Source: Pseudopithomyces maydicus
Taxonomy: Eukaryota; Ascomycota; Dothideomycetes; Pleosporales; Didymosphaeriaceae
Length of the DNA: 64,000 nt
Reading direction: 5' to 3'
Assembly: GCA_026873275.1 (NCBI GenBank)
Contig: JANTUC010000002.1
Location: forward strand, 1,922,001-1,986,000
The notes beneath the pieces were generated by a model. The model worked only from the letters and a program-made list of their open reading frames with translations, was not told where the DNA came from and made no database searches. Below are positions 11,476-21,692 of the stretch, in pieces. Positions within the stretch are counted from its first letter, which is position 1; every line of letters begins with the position of its first letter. A program made the translations under genes and the position numbers.

Positions 11476-12068
11476 CGGCCATCACCATTTCTGTCTCCCA
11501 TCATAAACCTTTGCTTGATGTACTTCGAGGCTTTCAAGGCAAAACTGTTCCAAGGACGGTGTAGCGGACAATACAGCAAGATGTCTTGAGAAAAGTTCAA
11601 TGTTTCTAACACTAAATACGTATTGCTTGGAAGAGCACGGTAGAATCCCATGAGATAGTCTGTATAACCTGGTGAGAATCCACATTGCTCGGAGTAAAAA
11701 TCCAAGTCCTTTCCTGGTGGAAAGAAGGCGTGTTTTCTGGTAGACGCGGAGGATATATGTCTCTAGTAAAGAGAGAGACGTGCTATATATGAGGAATTCG
11801 AGGAACTGCTAATAAAACTCAATGAAATATGATTGATATGTAGATACTGACATAAACGGATCTATAAACAAGAAATGATGAGAAAACAATATATCACAAG
11901 ATTGGAAGGGCATGATGAGCGCTAAGATACTGACATGATATGCTGGGATGGTCCACGTTATGGATCATTTGGGCATGATTCTTCCGCAATATGGTGCAAA
12001 CTCCAGACATTATCAGCGTGCCTCCTGACTTTGCTCGAATTTACAACTAGGACAATGGTTGTTATGTC
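11476..12068. other. intergenic, with unassigned minus-strand frame
   Basis: About 0.6 kb between convergent genes. A minus-strand frame (11705-11472) reads FSPGYTDYLMGFYRALPSN and ends GDRNGDGR. Its composition looks protein-like, but it has no start codon context, partner exon or family I recognise. Confidence 0.25.
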
Positions 12069-13299
12069 TCAACGACTTGGTGGTTTGCCCCAATGTTGAA
12101 GAATCTGGTGGATTGCCCAATTCCATTCTGTAACAAAGGCATTCGTCAATTGCGTAACACTATCGGTCGGCGGGGTCTGACCGCCCCACATAACAGGTTG
12201 CGATGCTTGTTGTTGAGCATAATACGGAATGAGTTGACTGGGGGCGGTTAAAGTCTGGATTTCATCACATGTTTGGTTCAGCAAGCTTACTCTTGTAGAA
12301 TTTTGCTCAAAACAAGCCAACAAAAGTTCCAGCTTCGATTGGACTGGGGGTCAGAATACACTCTACGTTTTGCTTCTTCAATACATTCAGAGCTATAATG
12401 GGAGATTCGGTCAGCAAGATATGTAGAGCTATTAATACTGATGAATCAACAAACCTGAACGGGTAGTTCTTTGTGAGGCCACGTAGTTCGGTCAGCAGAC
12501 CATGTGAATTGACATAATACGACCCTTTTCAAACATTAGACACATTCAACTAGATTAGATATATACTTACATGCTGCAGTAATGGGAGCAGCGACATCGG
12601 ACGAGCCAAGCTCTGCAAAAGCTTTCTCGATACGCCGAAGCTCGACGACTGTGTTCATGCGATGAGAGTTGAGCGCTTGAATCATTTGCTCCTTCTCAGC
12701 CTTGAAACTGTCAGCATATGAGTCATAGTGAAGTGATATTACACCTGCAACATGGCATATGATACAAGGAGCAATGTTCTGAGTGTCGACGAGATCATGA
12801 CTGTTCGCTTATGAAGCCATGGGATTCGTGACCCCTTATAACAGTTTTCGGGCATTTGGGTAGCCCATACTACAATCGTATAACAGAAAAGAATGATTGG
12901 TTCTCTGTTGAAGAGTACAATCTAAAAATCAATATTGGGGACTTACCGCTGTGATTGTTGAGCGAGAACTAGACATGTTTTGGAAGGAAGGGATACGATA
13001 ATGCTTTGCTGGAGGGTTGCTAAAAGTGCTGGATCCTGAATCGATGGAACCCTGGGAATACACAGACATAGAAACTTGTTTGGTCGATGGTTCTGACACA
13101 GTTGTCGAGGCAGGTGAAATGACTGAACTGTGGCCTTGGGGACGTCGAGGAATGCCTCGTTCTTATGTATGCCAGTGCCAGACTTCATAGGACCATAGAA
13201 ATCAAAGATAGTTGTGGCTCCAAAGAGTGCAGCAGGACCGATGCTGTTGCGAGAACCGGGATAGCACAGACAATGATCGCTCCATCGGATTCGCCCCAT
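12069..13299 (-). CDS. six-exon gene, uncharacterised protein, 327 aa
   Basis: Six exons on the minus strand (13299-12947, 12904-12745, 12700-12571, 12524-12455, 12392-12291, 12237-12069) join in perfect phase to 327 residues. The five introns are 42, 44, 46, 62 and 53 bp, each with a GT donor and AG acceptor. Readable landmarks are WATQMPENCYKGSRIPWLH, SSDVAAPITAAWSYY, CIEEAKRRVYSDPQSNRSW and the end EWNWAIHQILQHWGKPPSR. The second half looks helical. I recognise no family, signal peptide or catalytic motif. The first exon is less certain; an internal ATG at 13069 lies in a different frame. Phase agreement over five introns argues for a functional gene. Confidence 0.6.
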
Positions 13300-15428
13300 G
13301 AAGTAGCTGAGTTTTGAATCAAAAGGGAGTCGGTCTTTGGATGGCTTGGTGGCGGATCACGTAGGGTGAATACTACGTGACCAATGACATGGCTGAAACA
13401 TATGCAAAACGGACAAACTGTTAATCATTGTTTAGTGTCGTTGCGTGCACGGCTTCCCTGGGCGTAGAGTGTCGTGGGGCCCGAGCTGTAGTCGAAGTGC
13501 AGTAGCGAAGGATAACGGCAATGACACTCAGCCGTATTTGTTATGATGCTCGGGGACTAGTACATATTCATTCCGTGAGTTGCTCCAGGTCGTGGATCAA
13601 ACTGGAAAGGATTCGGATTATAAGACTCTTTAATGCGTATGCTGAAGAGACGTTCCATTGATCGAGAAATAGGTACGGTAGGCAACTATCACCCACCGCA
13701 CAGCCTTCAGCTCAAAATACGTTATCCTTACATATGTACCTATGTACAAATGAGGTTCGCAATTGAACTACCCAGGTGAGGATTAAGGGCCGACAAACAT
13801 TCGGATGTACGACTTTCCGAACAGTCATTGCAAGAGTACTCAGTACAAAATCAGCATACCAAGCGTTGGCAGGACTCTTAGGTGTTGAGGCTGATGCTGA
13901 CGTACACTTCAGAGTTACACGGAGGCTGTATCTGACCGTGCAGTGGCTAGTAGTCTGCGCCACATTAGCTTTGTCATCGCTACACAGTGACAGCTCACCA
14001 CTACCCAAACATTTCTACAAATATACACAATGAAGAGATGTATTGCGAATATGGCATCAATAAACACAGAGAATAACATCGATGATTGAGAGCTCTCCAA
14101 AGGTTCTATTCATTCCAAACCTGCAAGCAACGATGAATCTTGGTATCATCCTATGAATAGAGGACATTTGGATTCGCCGAACAGAAGGTTTGCCTAAAGC
14201 CTGTGAAGGCCAATGTCTCATACAATCTCAACCTCAATCGCATATCCGAGCCCACGTGGTCGGCATACTTTCTGATGTCAGCCATGACGAGCACGGTCAA
14301 GTTCTGGGTATGCCACGAGGCGGGGGCCGATCCTTGAGCTTCATATCCGCTCACTACAGTAATGAACGAATGGGTGTTTCGCAATGATTTCACTTTGAAA
14401 ATAAGCATCGAACGATCAGCCGCTAGTAGTAAGCATATTCCGTTGGATTACATGGGCGCGCCTGAAAGGGTGGTGGCCGCGGGAAACATCAAAGCGGACA
14501 AATCCTCTCCAATCAAAGACCATTCTAGCGCCAAGTAATGAATCATTTGAGGGCAGTGTGGCTTGTAGGGTGTTTTGAAATCCGGTGTCCAGCTTAAGCT
14601 TGTTGTTAAAGTTATTTTCGATCTGACCATTCAAGATTGTCCACGACACATCACCATAGCGCATGGAGGTTCGGGCTTGCAGCGTAACCCTCTTTTGTTT
14701 TCATTCCACTCGCAGCGTGGCAAGAGAGACGATTCTGCACGGTCTTTTCTAAACAGATGACGCTCGTGCGAAAGCAACTTGCTAATATTCTACTTAAAAG
14801 CAGGCAAAGTCCACTGTTCATGGACACTCCAGTCTTAGTGTTTACCACGAGAGTTATGGATCACCTCAGGTCCAGCTTTTTGCATGGCTTTTTCCCAACT
14901 GATTCTATTTAGGCCAGAAGGCTGATCCTCGTTGATAACAGCACCTATGAGAGGGTGATGTCATTCTTCCTCTCTGAAGCAGATACGACGTGGAGCCGCA
15001 TATGCGTACGAGATGCACACGCTTTTCAAGAATGCACATGTACACATATGTACATACCAACAAGGTACCAATTGCTTGATTTCAAATGTTGTTCTTCGAC
15101 GCAAACGTCTGGAGGTTGATCATTGCCATAGTCACATCTAACAGCCTCAAGCTCATCCTGATGTATATGTACGTATGGTTTGATGGTCGTGTGATAGATG
15201 CGCCATCGCCCAGAACGGTCCCCGGGGCCATATCATGTGCACGTGAGCAGCGGGTCCATATGCGGTTAGCTGATTCCGCAACAACTTTCGGCCGTGCGCG
15301 CAGCGGCTCTGGAACCAGCAACTAAAGTGAGTGTACCTCCCAAGCCCGGCTCACCACATCACCGCACTCCACCAAACGACAGCCGCGCACGACATAGCTC
15401 AATACCCATAGCGCCACTCGAAGCAACC
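13300..15428. other. long intergenic region with possible gene fragments
   Basis: About 2.1 kb with no complete gene. Two minus-strand frames look protein-like. One at roughly 14690-14416 contains YGDVSWTILNGQIENNF and GARMVFDWRGFVRFDV; one at 14408-14151 contains SAPASWHTQNLTVLVMADI. They could be exons of one gene or relics. I could not join them or find a start. Confidence 0.3.
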
Positions 15429-16565
15429 ATGTGGATCATAAACTGGTAGGTCGTGGCATGTAATCTCTCGCCCCACTCCCACTGATCTTGTGCACAGGTG
15501 TAAGTAAATGGTGGTCTTTCACACGCTACACCTCCAAGCACGCCTTCGTCACATCGCTGCCCGTATTTTGTTCGCGCACGAAACATAAAAGGGCGTTCTG
15601 GTGGTTGCATAGGCTATCATGGGTACTCGAGCGTCTTCGACTTGTTCGACCTCATCCGGCACCATGATTTTGGCCTTATCGGTGGCGTCGGACACGATCC
15701 TGGCCATTTATCCCACGCAGCGCTGTGCACCACTCATTATTCGGCATCTGCTCTGACACAACTGCAGTCTACGATGTTTTGGCATCACTGGGCTTGCTCA
15801 ACAAGGTGACTGGAAGCGCACACGAATCTCGGCATTGTGCTGACATGGAAAAATAGCATGCCAAGCTGCTCTTCCTGGGACTGTAGGGGCTCAACTAGTT
15901 TCTCGGTATCTGAATTGCATGCTAACCACGACTCAGTGACAATGCAGGAAAGACCACGTAAGGCTTACGACTGCGCCGGGAGGACACATGACTGATGTAC
16001 ACAGCCTTCTGCACATGCTGAAGAACGACAGAGTGGCAGTTCTGTAAGGCTCACCATGGGCCCGCATAGACTGTACTAATCCTCGCTTTAGCCAACCCAC
16101 TCTGCATCCCACCTCTGAGGAGTTGTCGATTGGCAACGTCAAGTTCACAACCTTCGATCTCGGCGGTCACGCACAAGCTCGCCGTCTTTGGCGCGATTAC
16201 TGTACAAACTCTGGTCTGGTGTTGCAACCGTATTCTGACCACATCCAGTCCCCGAAGTCAGTGGAATCGTATTCCTCGTAGACGCGAAAGACCACGAGCG
16301 CCTCACGGAATCGAAAGCCGAGCTCGATGCCCTTTTGGCCATGGAGGAGCTTGCCAACACCCCCTTTGTCATTCTCGGAAACAAGATCGATCACCCCGAT
16401 GCCGTCTCCGAGGATCAGCTTCGGGCTGCTTTGGGTCTGTACCAGACAACGGGGAAGGGCAAAGTACCGCTCGAGGGCATCCGACCCATCGAGGTATTCA
16501 TGTGCAGTGTCGTGATGCGACAAGGCTATGGCGAAGGTATCCGCTGGCTCAGCCAGTACGTTTAG
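15429..16565 (+). CDS. sar1: SAR1 small GTPase (COPII coat assembly), eight exons
   Basis: SAR1 is the Arf-family GTPase that starts COPII vesicle budding at the ER. Exons are 15429-15445, 15498-15499, 15768-15805, 15857-15882, 15937-15957, 16005-16043, 16092-16201 and 16249-16565, giving 189 residues, the family length. All G motifs are present: GLDNAGKTT (P-loop), the PTLHPTSEE switch I region, FDLGGHAQARRLW (switch II) and NKID. The N-terminal MWIINWFYDVLASLGLLNK is recovered only with a 2-nt second exon. Introns are 52, 268, 51, 54, 47, 48 and 47 bp. All junctions keep phase, and the C-terminus ends GIRWLSQYV. Confidence 0.93.
15498..15499 (+). other. sar1: 2-nt micro-exon of sar1
   Basis: The dinucleotide GT lies between an acceptor ending TGCACAG (15497) and a perfect donor GTAAGT (15500). 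Joining ...AACTG + GT + TCTACGAT gives Asn-Trp-Phe-Tyr-Asp, the conserved SAR1 sequence. Leaving it out shifts the frame at codon 6. Confidence 0.75.
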
Positions 16566-16959
16566 GGACCAAGATGGGGCTTTTGGGGCTTCTGGGGCAC
16601 CGGCTGCGCTGGCATGGGCATAATGCGTTGCATGAGGCGTAGGGAGTGGACGAGATTGGATGTATCATGTTTATTTTTACGTGTGGAAATGCAGCCTTCC
16701 TGTGCTTGGTCTTTGTGTGCCGAAACCGTGTCTGTGATGTTGCCGCTCCGACTCTGGTGAAGTTGTGATGGCTACTGGCCGACGGAACGCGTGAATGGTC
16801 CGCCAAGACGTCAGTCCCCCGGCCTTATCGATTACCGGTACCCAATCCATCCATCCCAGCAGCGGGGCCGAGGCGGTCAGGGTTGGCAAAATTGTTGTGC
16901 GCGAACTTTTTGTCCATACAGCAGCCCTGTCCGCGTCCACAATCGCCGCACAGCACGCC
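16566..16959. other. intergenic
   Basis: A 394-bp spacer between sar1 and the rrp12-like gene on the same strand. No gene is seen. Confidence 0.4.
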
Positions 16960-19900
16960 ATGTCGCTTGAGGATAGATTGGTGAAGGTGCGAGACTCGCC
17001 AAAGGGTCACAACCAGTACCAGGTATGTCGAGCACCCGTCTCACATCCCGCATGGCTAATCTTGTAGAATGCCGTAGTTCTTGCCGCCATCGAAGACACG
17101 CTCAAGCAGCAGAGCTCAGAGCCCACACCGACCGCCTACTTCGCTGCACTTCTTGCGCTTCTGGGGCGCCAGGTGACCAGCGACGGTATAGCGAGCAAGG
17201 AAACTGCAACGTCCGTCATTTACCTCCTGGATCTCGTTACTCCTCACGTCCCCGCCCCGCTGTTGCAGTCCAAGTTTTCCGCCATCCTTCCGAGTCTCGC
17301 CCCTGCCCTGACACATCCCGACGCCGAAGCCCCGCTCCTTCGTTCCTCGATAGGATGTCTCGAATCGCTGCTAGTTGCACAGGATGCCCGAGCCTGGGAG
17401 TTGCCCGCAACCCAAGTCGGGCCGCGCGCAGCCGTTGCGGGTTTGTTGCAGATCGCTGTCGACCCCAGGCCGAAAGTGAGGAAGAGGGCACAGGATGCGC
17501 TGTCAAAGGTCCTGAACAATGCGCCACCTAGCCCTTCGCTAGATCATCCTGCCGCCGACATGTGTGCGGAAACAGCACTCAAGATGCTGAAAGACATTGC
17601 TCAAGCAGCTGGCAAGTCGGCCAACCAGAGGAAACGACAGACGGATCAGACCAAAGAGCCGGATCTCATGCATGCCTTGCAGTTGATCAAAACCATTGCG
17701 AGTTCGTCCGGCGGATGGCCAAGCAGGAAAATTGACGTCCTGTGCGAACTGCTGCTCAACATTTCCCGCTCCAGCAGCGAGTATCTCACCATGGCCGCAT
17801 TCGAAATCTTTGAGATTATTTTTGCTGGTCTGACCGATGAAGTTTCTTCCGCCAAGCTTCCTCGTCTTCTCGAAGTCATCTCCGAGCTTCAACCCTCCAA
17901 AAACGATACCCAGCTACTCCCACCTTGGATAGCCGTCATCTCCCGAGGCTACGAGGTTTCGGCACTGATTGAACCCGAGGATACGTTCGCAAAGCTTCCT
18001 GACCTCTTCAACATGGTGGCTTCTTTTCTCGAATCGCCATCCCACAACATCCGTGTTTCTGCATCCGAGTGCCTGATTTCTTTTTTCGCCAACATTATAC
18101 CCGACAGCGTTATCTTGGAGCCTTCCATCTACGACGAGAAAATATTGGAAAAACTGGCCAAGTCTGCGCAGAACCTGTTGAGCGTCAAGTACCAGGCTGC
18201 ATGGATGGAGGTGTTCAGCCTGCTAGGCGCTATGTTCGAAGCACTGCGCTGGCGCTCAGATCCGATTTTGAAGCCTGTGTTGAGGGCTGTTGGAGAGTTG
18301 AGGAGCAACGATTCCTTTGCCGGGAAAAAGGAGGCGGATACTGTCATCTCGAAGGCAATCGGCGCTATGGGCCCAGATATAGTGCTGGACGTGCTTCCTC
18401 TGAATTTACCAAGGCCTCCACCAGGACAAACAGGCAGGGTCTGGATGCTACCTTTACTCCGAGATGCTGTTCATAACACGAAAATGGCACACTTCAAGAA
18501 GGAGATGGTTCCTCTCAGCGAGATGCTGTTTCAAAAGGTCGTGGATCACGGCAAGAGAGAAAAGACAATGGAGATCAAAGTGTTTGAAACTGTTGTTCAA
18601 CAGATTTGGTCCATCCTACCCGGCTACTGCGATCTACCTCTGGATCTTGTAGATGCACTTGATCAGGGGTTCGCTGAACTATTGGCGAATCTTCTGTATA
18701 GCCAAGCAGATCTTCGAACAGACATTTGTAAAGCTTTGCAGAATCTCGTTGATGGGAACAAGGCTATCGTGGAGCTCGATGGAGAGGAAGACCTAGTCGC
18801 ACAGGCCCGGATATCGAAGGCTCAAGCAAACCGAAACCTGGAGCACCTGGCCAGTTTTGCAAGTAACATGCTTGCCGTTCTATTCAACGTTTACAGTCAG
18901 ACCTTGCCCCAATATAGAGGCACCATTCTCAGGACGATCAACGCTTACCTTAGCATTATTCCCAAGCAGGTAATGTTGCCGCTATCATGGAGATTATTTA
19001 CTCGCTGACCGCTTCCCAGGAACTCATTGAGACTTTCGAACGTGTTGCTACCAGCCTGGAAGCAGCACTACCGGAATCAGGTTCTCAAACGCAAGCAGAT
19101 AAACAAAAGCAAGACAAGAACCAGAACAAGATGCCGCCAATGAGCCACACACTTATGGACCTTATCATCACGATCGCGCCTTACCTTCCGCGTGACAGCT
19201 ATCCTTCTCTCTTCAAAATGGCCTCCATCATGATCAACAAGAGGGAAGACCCTCAGCTCCAGAAGAAAGCGTACAAGCTTATCCCAAGGCTCAGTGAATC
19301 AGAAACTGGAAAGTCTGCCTTGCAAGAAAGGAATGCAGAACTTCAGCAACTGCTTCTTCTGAGTGCAGAGCAAACCTCTGGTCCGGCAAGAAGAGACCGT
19401 CTGCTGGCAATTTCCCAGGTTCTGGAATATCTGCCGGATACTGATCTCCACTTCATCCCATCTGTACTTTCCGAAGTAGTCATCTCCGCCAAGGAGGTCA
19501 ATGAAAAGGCGCGAGAAGCTGCGTATGAATTGCTTGTCGGAATGGGCGAAAAGATGGCTTTGGGTGGTACAGTCTTTCAGAACAGGGTCCCCAACATGCC
19601 CGAAGATGCGCCTTCGGTAGAAGCATCGCTCGAAGAGTACTTCACTATGGTCTCAGCTGGTCTTGCTGCGTCCACTCCACACATGATCTCTGCCTCGATC
19701 ACGGCCGTAACCCGCATACTATTTGAGTTCAACACCAGAATATCCAAGGAGACAATTCAGAACCTGCTCGAAATCATGGACATGTTCTTGCAGAACCCTA
19801 ATCGTGAGATTGTGCGGAGTGTTCTCGGTTTCGTCAAGGTGGAAGTCGTATCGCTGCAAGAGTCACTCATAAAGCCTCGCCTCAGCACGTTGCTTACCAA

Positions 19901-20867
19901 TCTTTTGGTTTGGAGCCATGAACACAAGGCGCATTTCAAAGCGAAAGTCAAGCATATCGTTGAGCGTATGATTCGCAAGTTTGGCGTCGACGAAGTAGAG
20001 CGCGCATGTCCAGTTGAGGATCGTAAGCTCATCACCAACATCAGAAAGACACGTGAGCACCGCAAGAAAAAGAAGCAACAAGGCACCGAGGATGGCGATG
20101 AACAGGCCGAAAAGCCGAAGAGTAGGTTCGAAAGCGAGTACGATCAAGCTGTCTACGGCAGCGAAAGCGAAGACGAAGAAGGAGACTCAGAAGATGAGTT
20201 CATCAAAGCGCAGAGCAGGCAAAGGCAGGCAAAGACAAAGCGTGGCGAAACATACATTGTCGAAGACGAGAATGAGCCGCTGGATCTGCTGTCCAAACGT
20301 GCGCTTGGAAACATATCTACCACGAAGCCTTTGCGACAAAGAGAGGTACCCCAGAAGAAGACGAAGGCACGCACGAACGAAGATGGCAAGCTCATATTGG
20401 GCGACTCTGGTTCTGAAGATGATGCCGGCGCAGGAAAGGGTGGAAAACGTCACACTGACGACAGAGACCAGGGAGATGTCGAGATGGATATTGACGAAGA
20501 TGGCGTTTCCCTCGAAGCTGGAATTAACGCATATGTTGATGCTATTCGCGGCCGCGACGCTGCACACCGTGGAATGAAGGGTAAACTCAAGTTTAGTAAT
20601 AAAAAGAGGAAGGATGACGACGACATGGATGTGGACAGCGAGGAGGAAAAAGAAGAAAGGAGAGCGAAGTCAGGAAGTGGGATGGGGAGAGGCCGGGAAA
20701 GTGCTCAGCAGCAGAGGCGGGGATTAGGCGTGGACAAGGCACGAGGAGGCCAGAGAGGCGCTGGCAGAGTCGAGAAAGGGAACAGTCCTAGGATGAGGGG
20801 TTGGGGAAGTGGGCGAGGCCGTGGTGGTGGCAGGGGTCGTGGCAGGGGTCACCACCAAAAGAACTAG
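16960..20867 (+). CDS. rrp12: ribosomal RNA-processing protein RRP12-like, 1270 aa
   Basis: Exons 16960-17022, 17068-18969 and 19020-20867 give 1270 residues, close to the length of yeast Rrp12. The N-terminal two thirds are HEAT/ARM-like helical repeats (for example PKVRKRAQDALSKVL). The region GPDIVLDVLPLNLPRPPPG and RVWMLPLLRDAV is the NUC173/RRP12 signature. The C-terminus becomes highly charged (EEKEERR stretches) and ends in Gly-Arg repeats (GRGRGGGRGRGRGHH), as in nucleolar RNA-binding proteins. Rrp12 helps export and maturation of both ribosomal subunits. Introns are 45 and 50 bp. The first exon is 21 codons. Confidence 0.93.
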
Positions 20868-21090
20868 TAGATATATGGCGAACGGCATGTTTGGATTAAT
20901 TGAATAAGATACCATTTCCGCTGGGAAAATCTCGACATCTCCACATCCCATTCCATATCACTTCAGGTGATGACTATATGATGGCGTCATTGAGCTCCCA
21001 AGAGACGATACCAATTTTGATGGATTGTGCCAATAGTGTCACACCATATCTCAACCATATCTCGCCATATCCTTTCCAAATACAAACTCA

Positions 21091-21342
21091 ATGTCTAGGT
21101 CATTCGAGCCAAGTTCAGTCCATAGCTCCATAATTAGCCGTTACCGTCACCTACTTCTTATTGGCACCTATGCCTTGGTTACTGGACTTGCTTTTTTCCG
21201 TATTTCGCGTCAGCCATACAGCCAGAGCATCAAGTGGGAACAGTATGAGACAGTGTTTAAATTTACTTCTCTCGGTACGGTGTTGGGAGGAATTGGAATG
21301 GGCGAGCTGAAGAGGAGGAACGAGGGAGCGCGGAAAACGTGA
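21091..21342 (+). CDS. small conserved-looking membrane protein, 83 aa
   Basis: A single-exon frame has a hydrophobic helix (LLLIGTYALVTGLAFFRI) and a second short hydrophobic segment (FTSLGTVLGGIGMG), with a basic tail ELKRRNEGARKT. The layout, two helices around QPYSQSIKWEQYETVFKF, resembles small organellar membrane proteins of filamentous fungi, but I cannot name a family. It lies 220 bp downstream of rrp12 and faces dynactin. Confidence 0.55.
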   Translation: MSRSFEPSSVHSSIISRYRHLLLIGTYALVTGLAFFRISRQPYSQSIKWEQYETVFKFTSLGTVLGGIGMGELKRRNEGARKT

Positions 21343-21692
21343 ATCGATGCGTTCTAGACAGGAGAACATACCCGTGCTAGATCGCATCCACCAGTAGTAT
21401 ATTGTGTTCAATCAATGTGAGGCGGAGATGCAAAGTTCATGTGGGAGGCACAATCGCCAGCAATTACCAACAGCGGTCTTTGGTGTATGAGCAGCAGAAT
21501 GGATAACAATATAAATTACGATGCTAGAGTTGGTGAAAGCCAACCAGGGGTATCAAGCTACACATTGCTCCACGCTATGCTTATGAAGACCAAAAGGAGT
21601 TACAGAAGGGACCGTTCGCCATTTTGCCCCCCTCATTGAGGACCAAAGAGCGAAAGTTGTTGGTTTTGACATCAAATACTAACACTCGCTGA
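21343..21692. other. convergent intergenic region
   Basis: A 350-bp spacer between the small membrane protein gene and the dynactin 3' end. It presumably holds both 3' UTRs. Confidence 0.35.
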
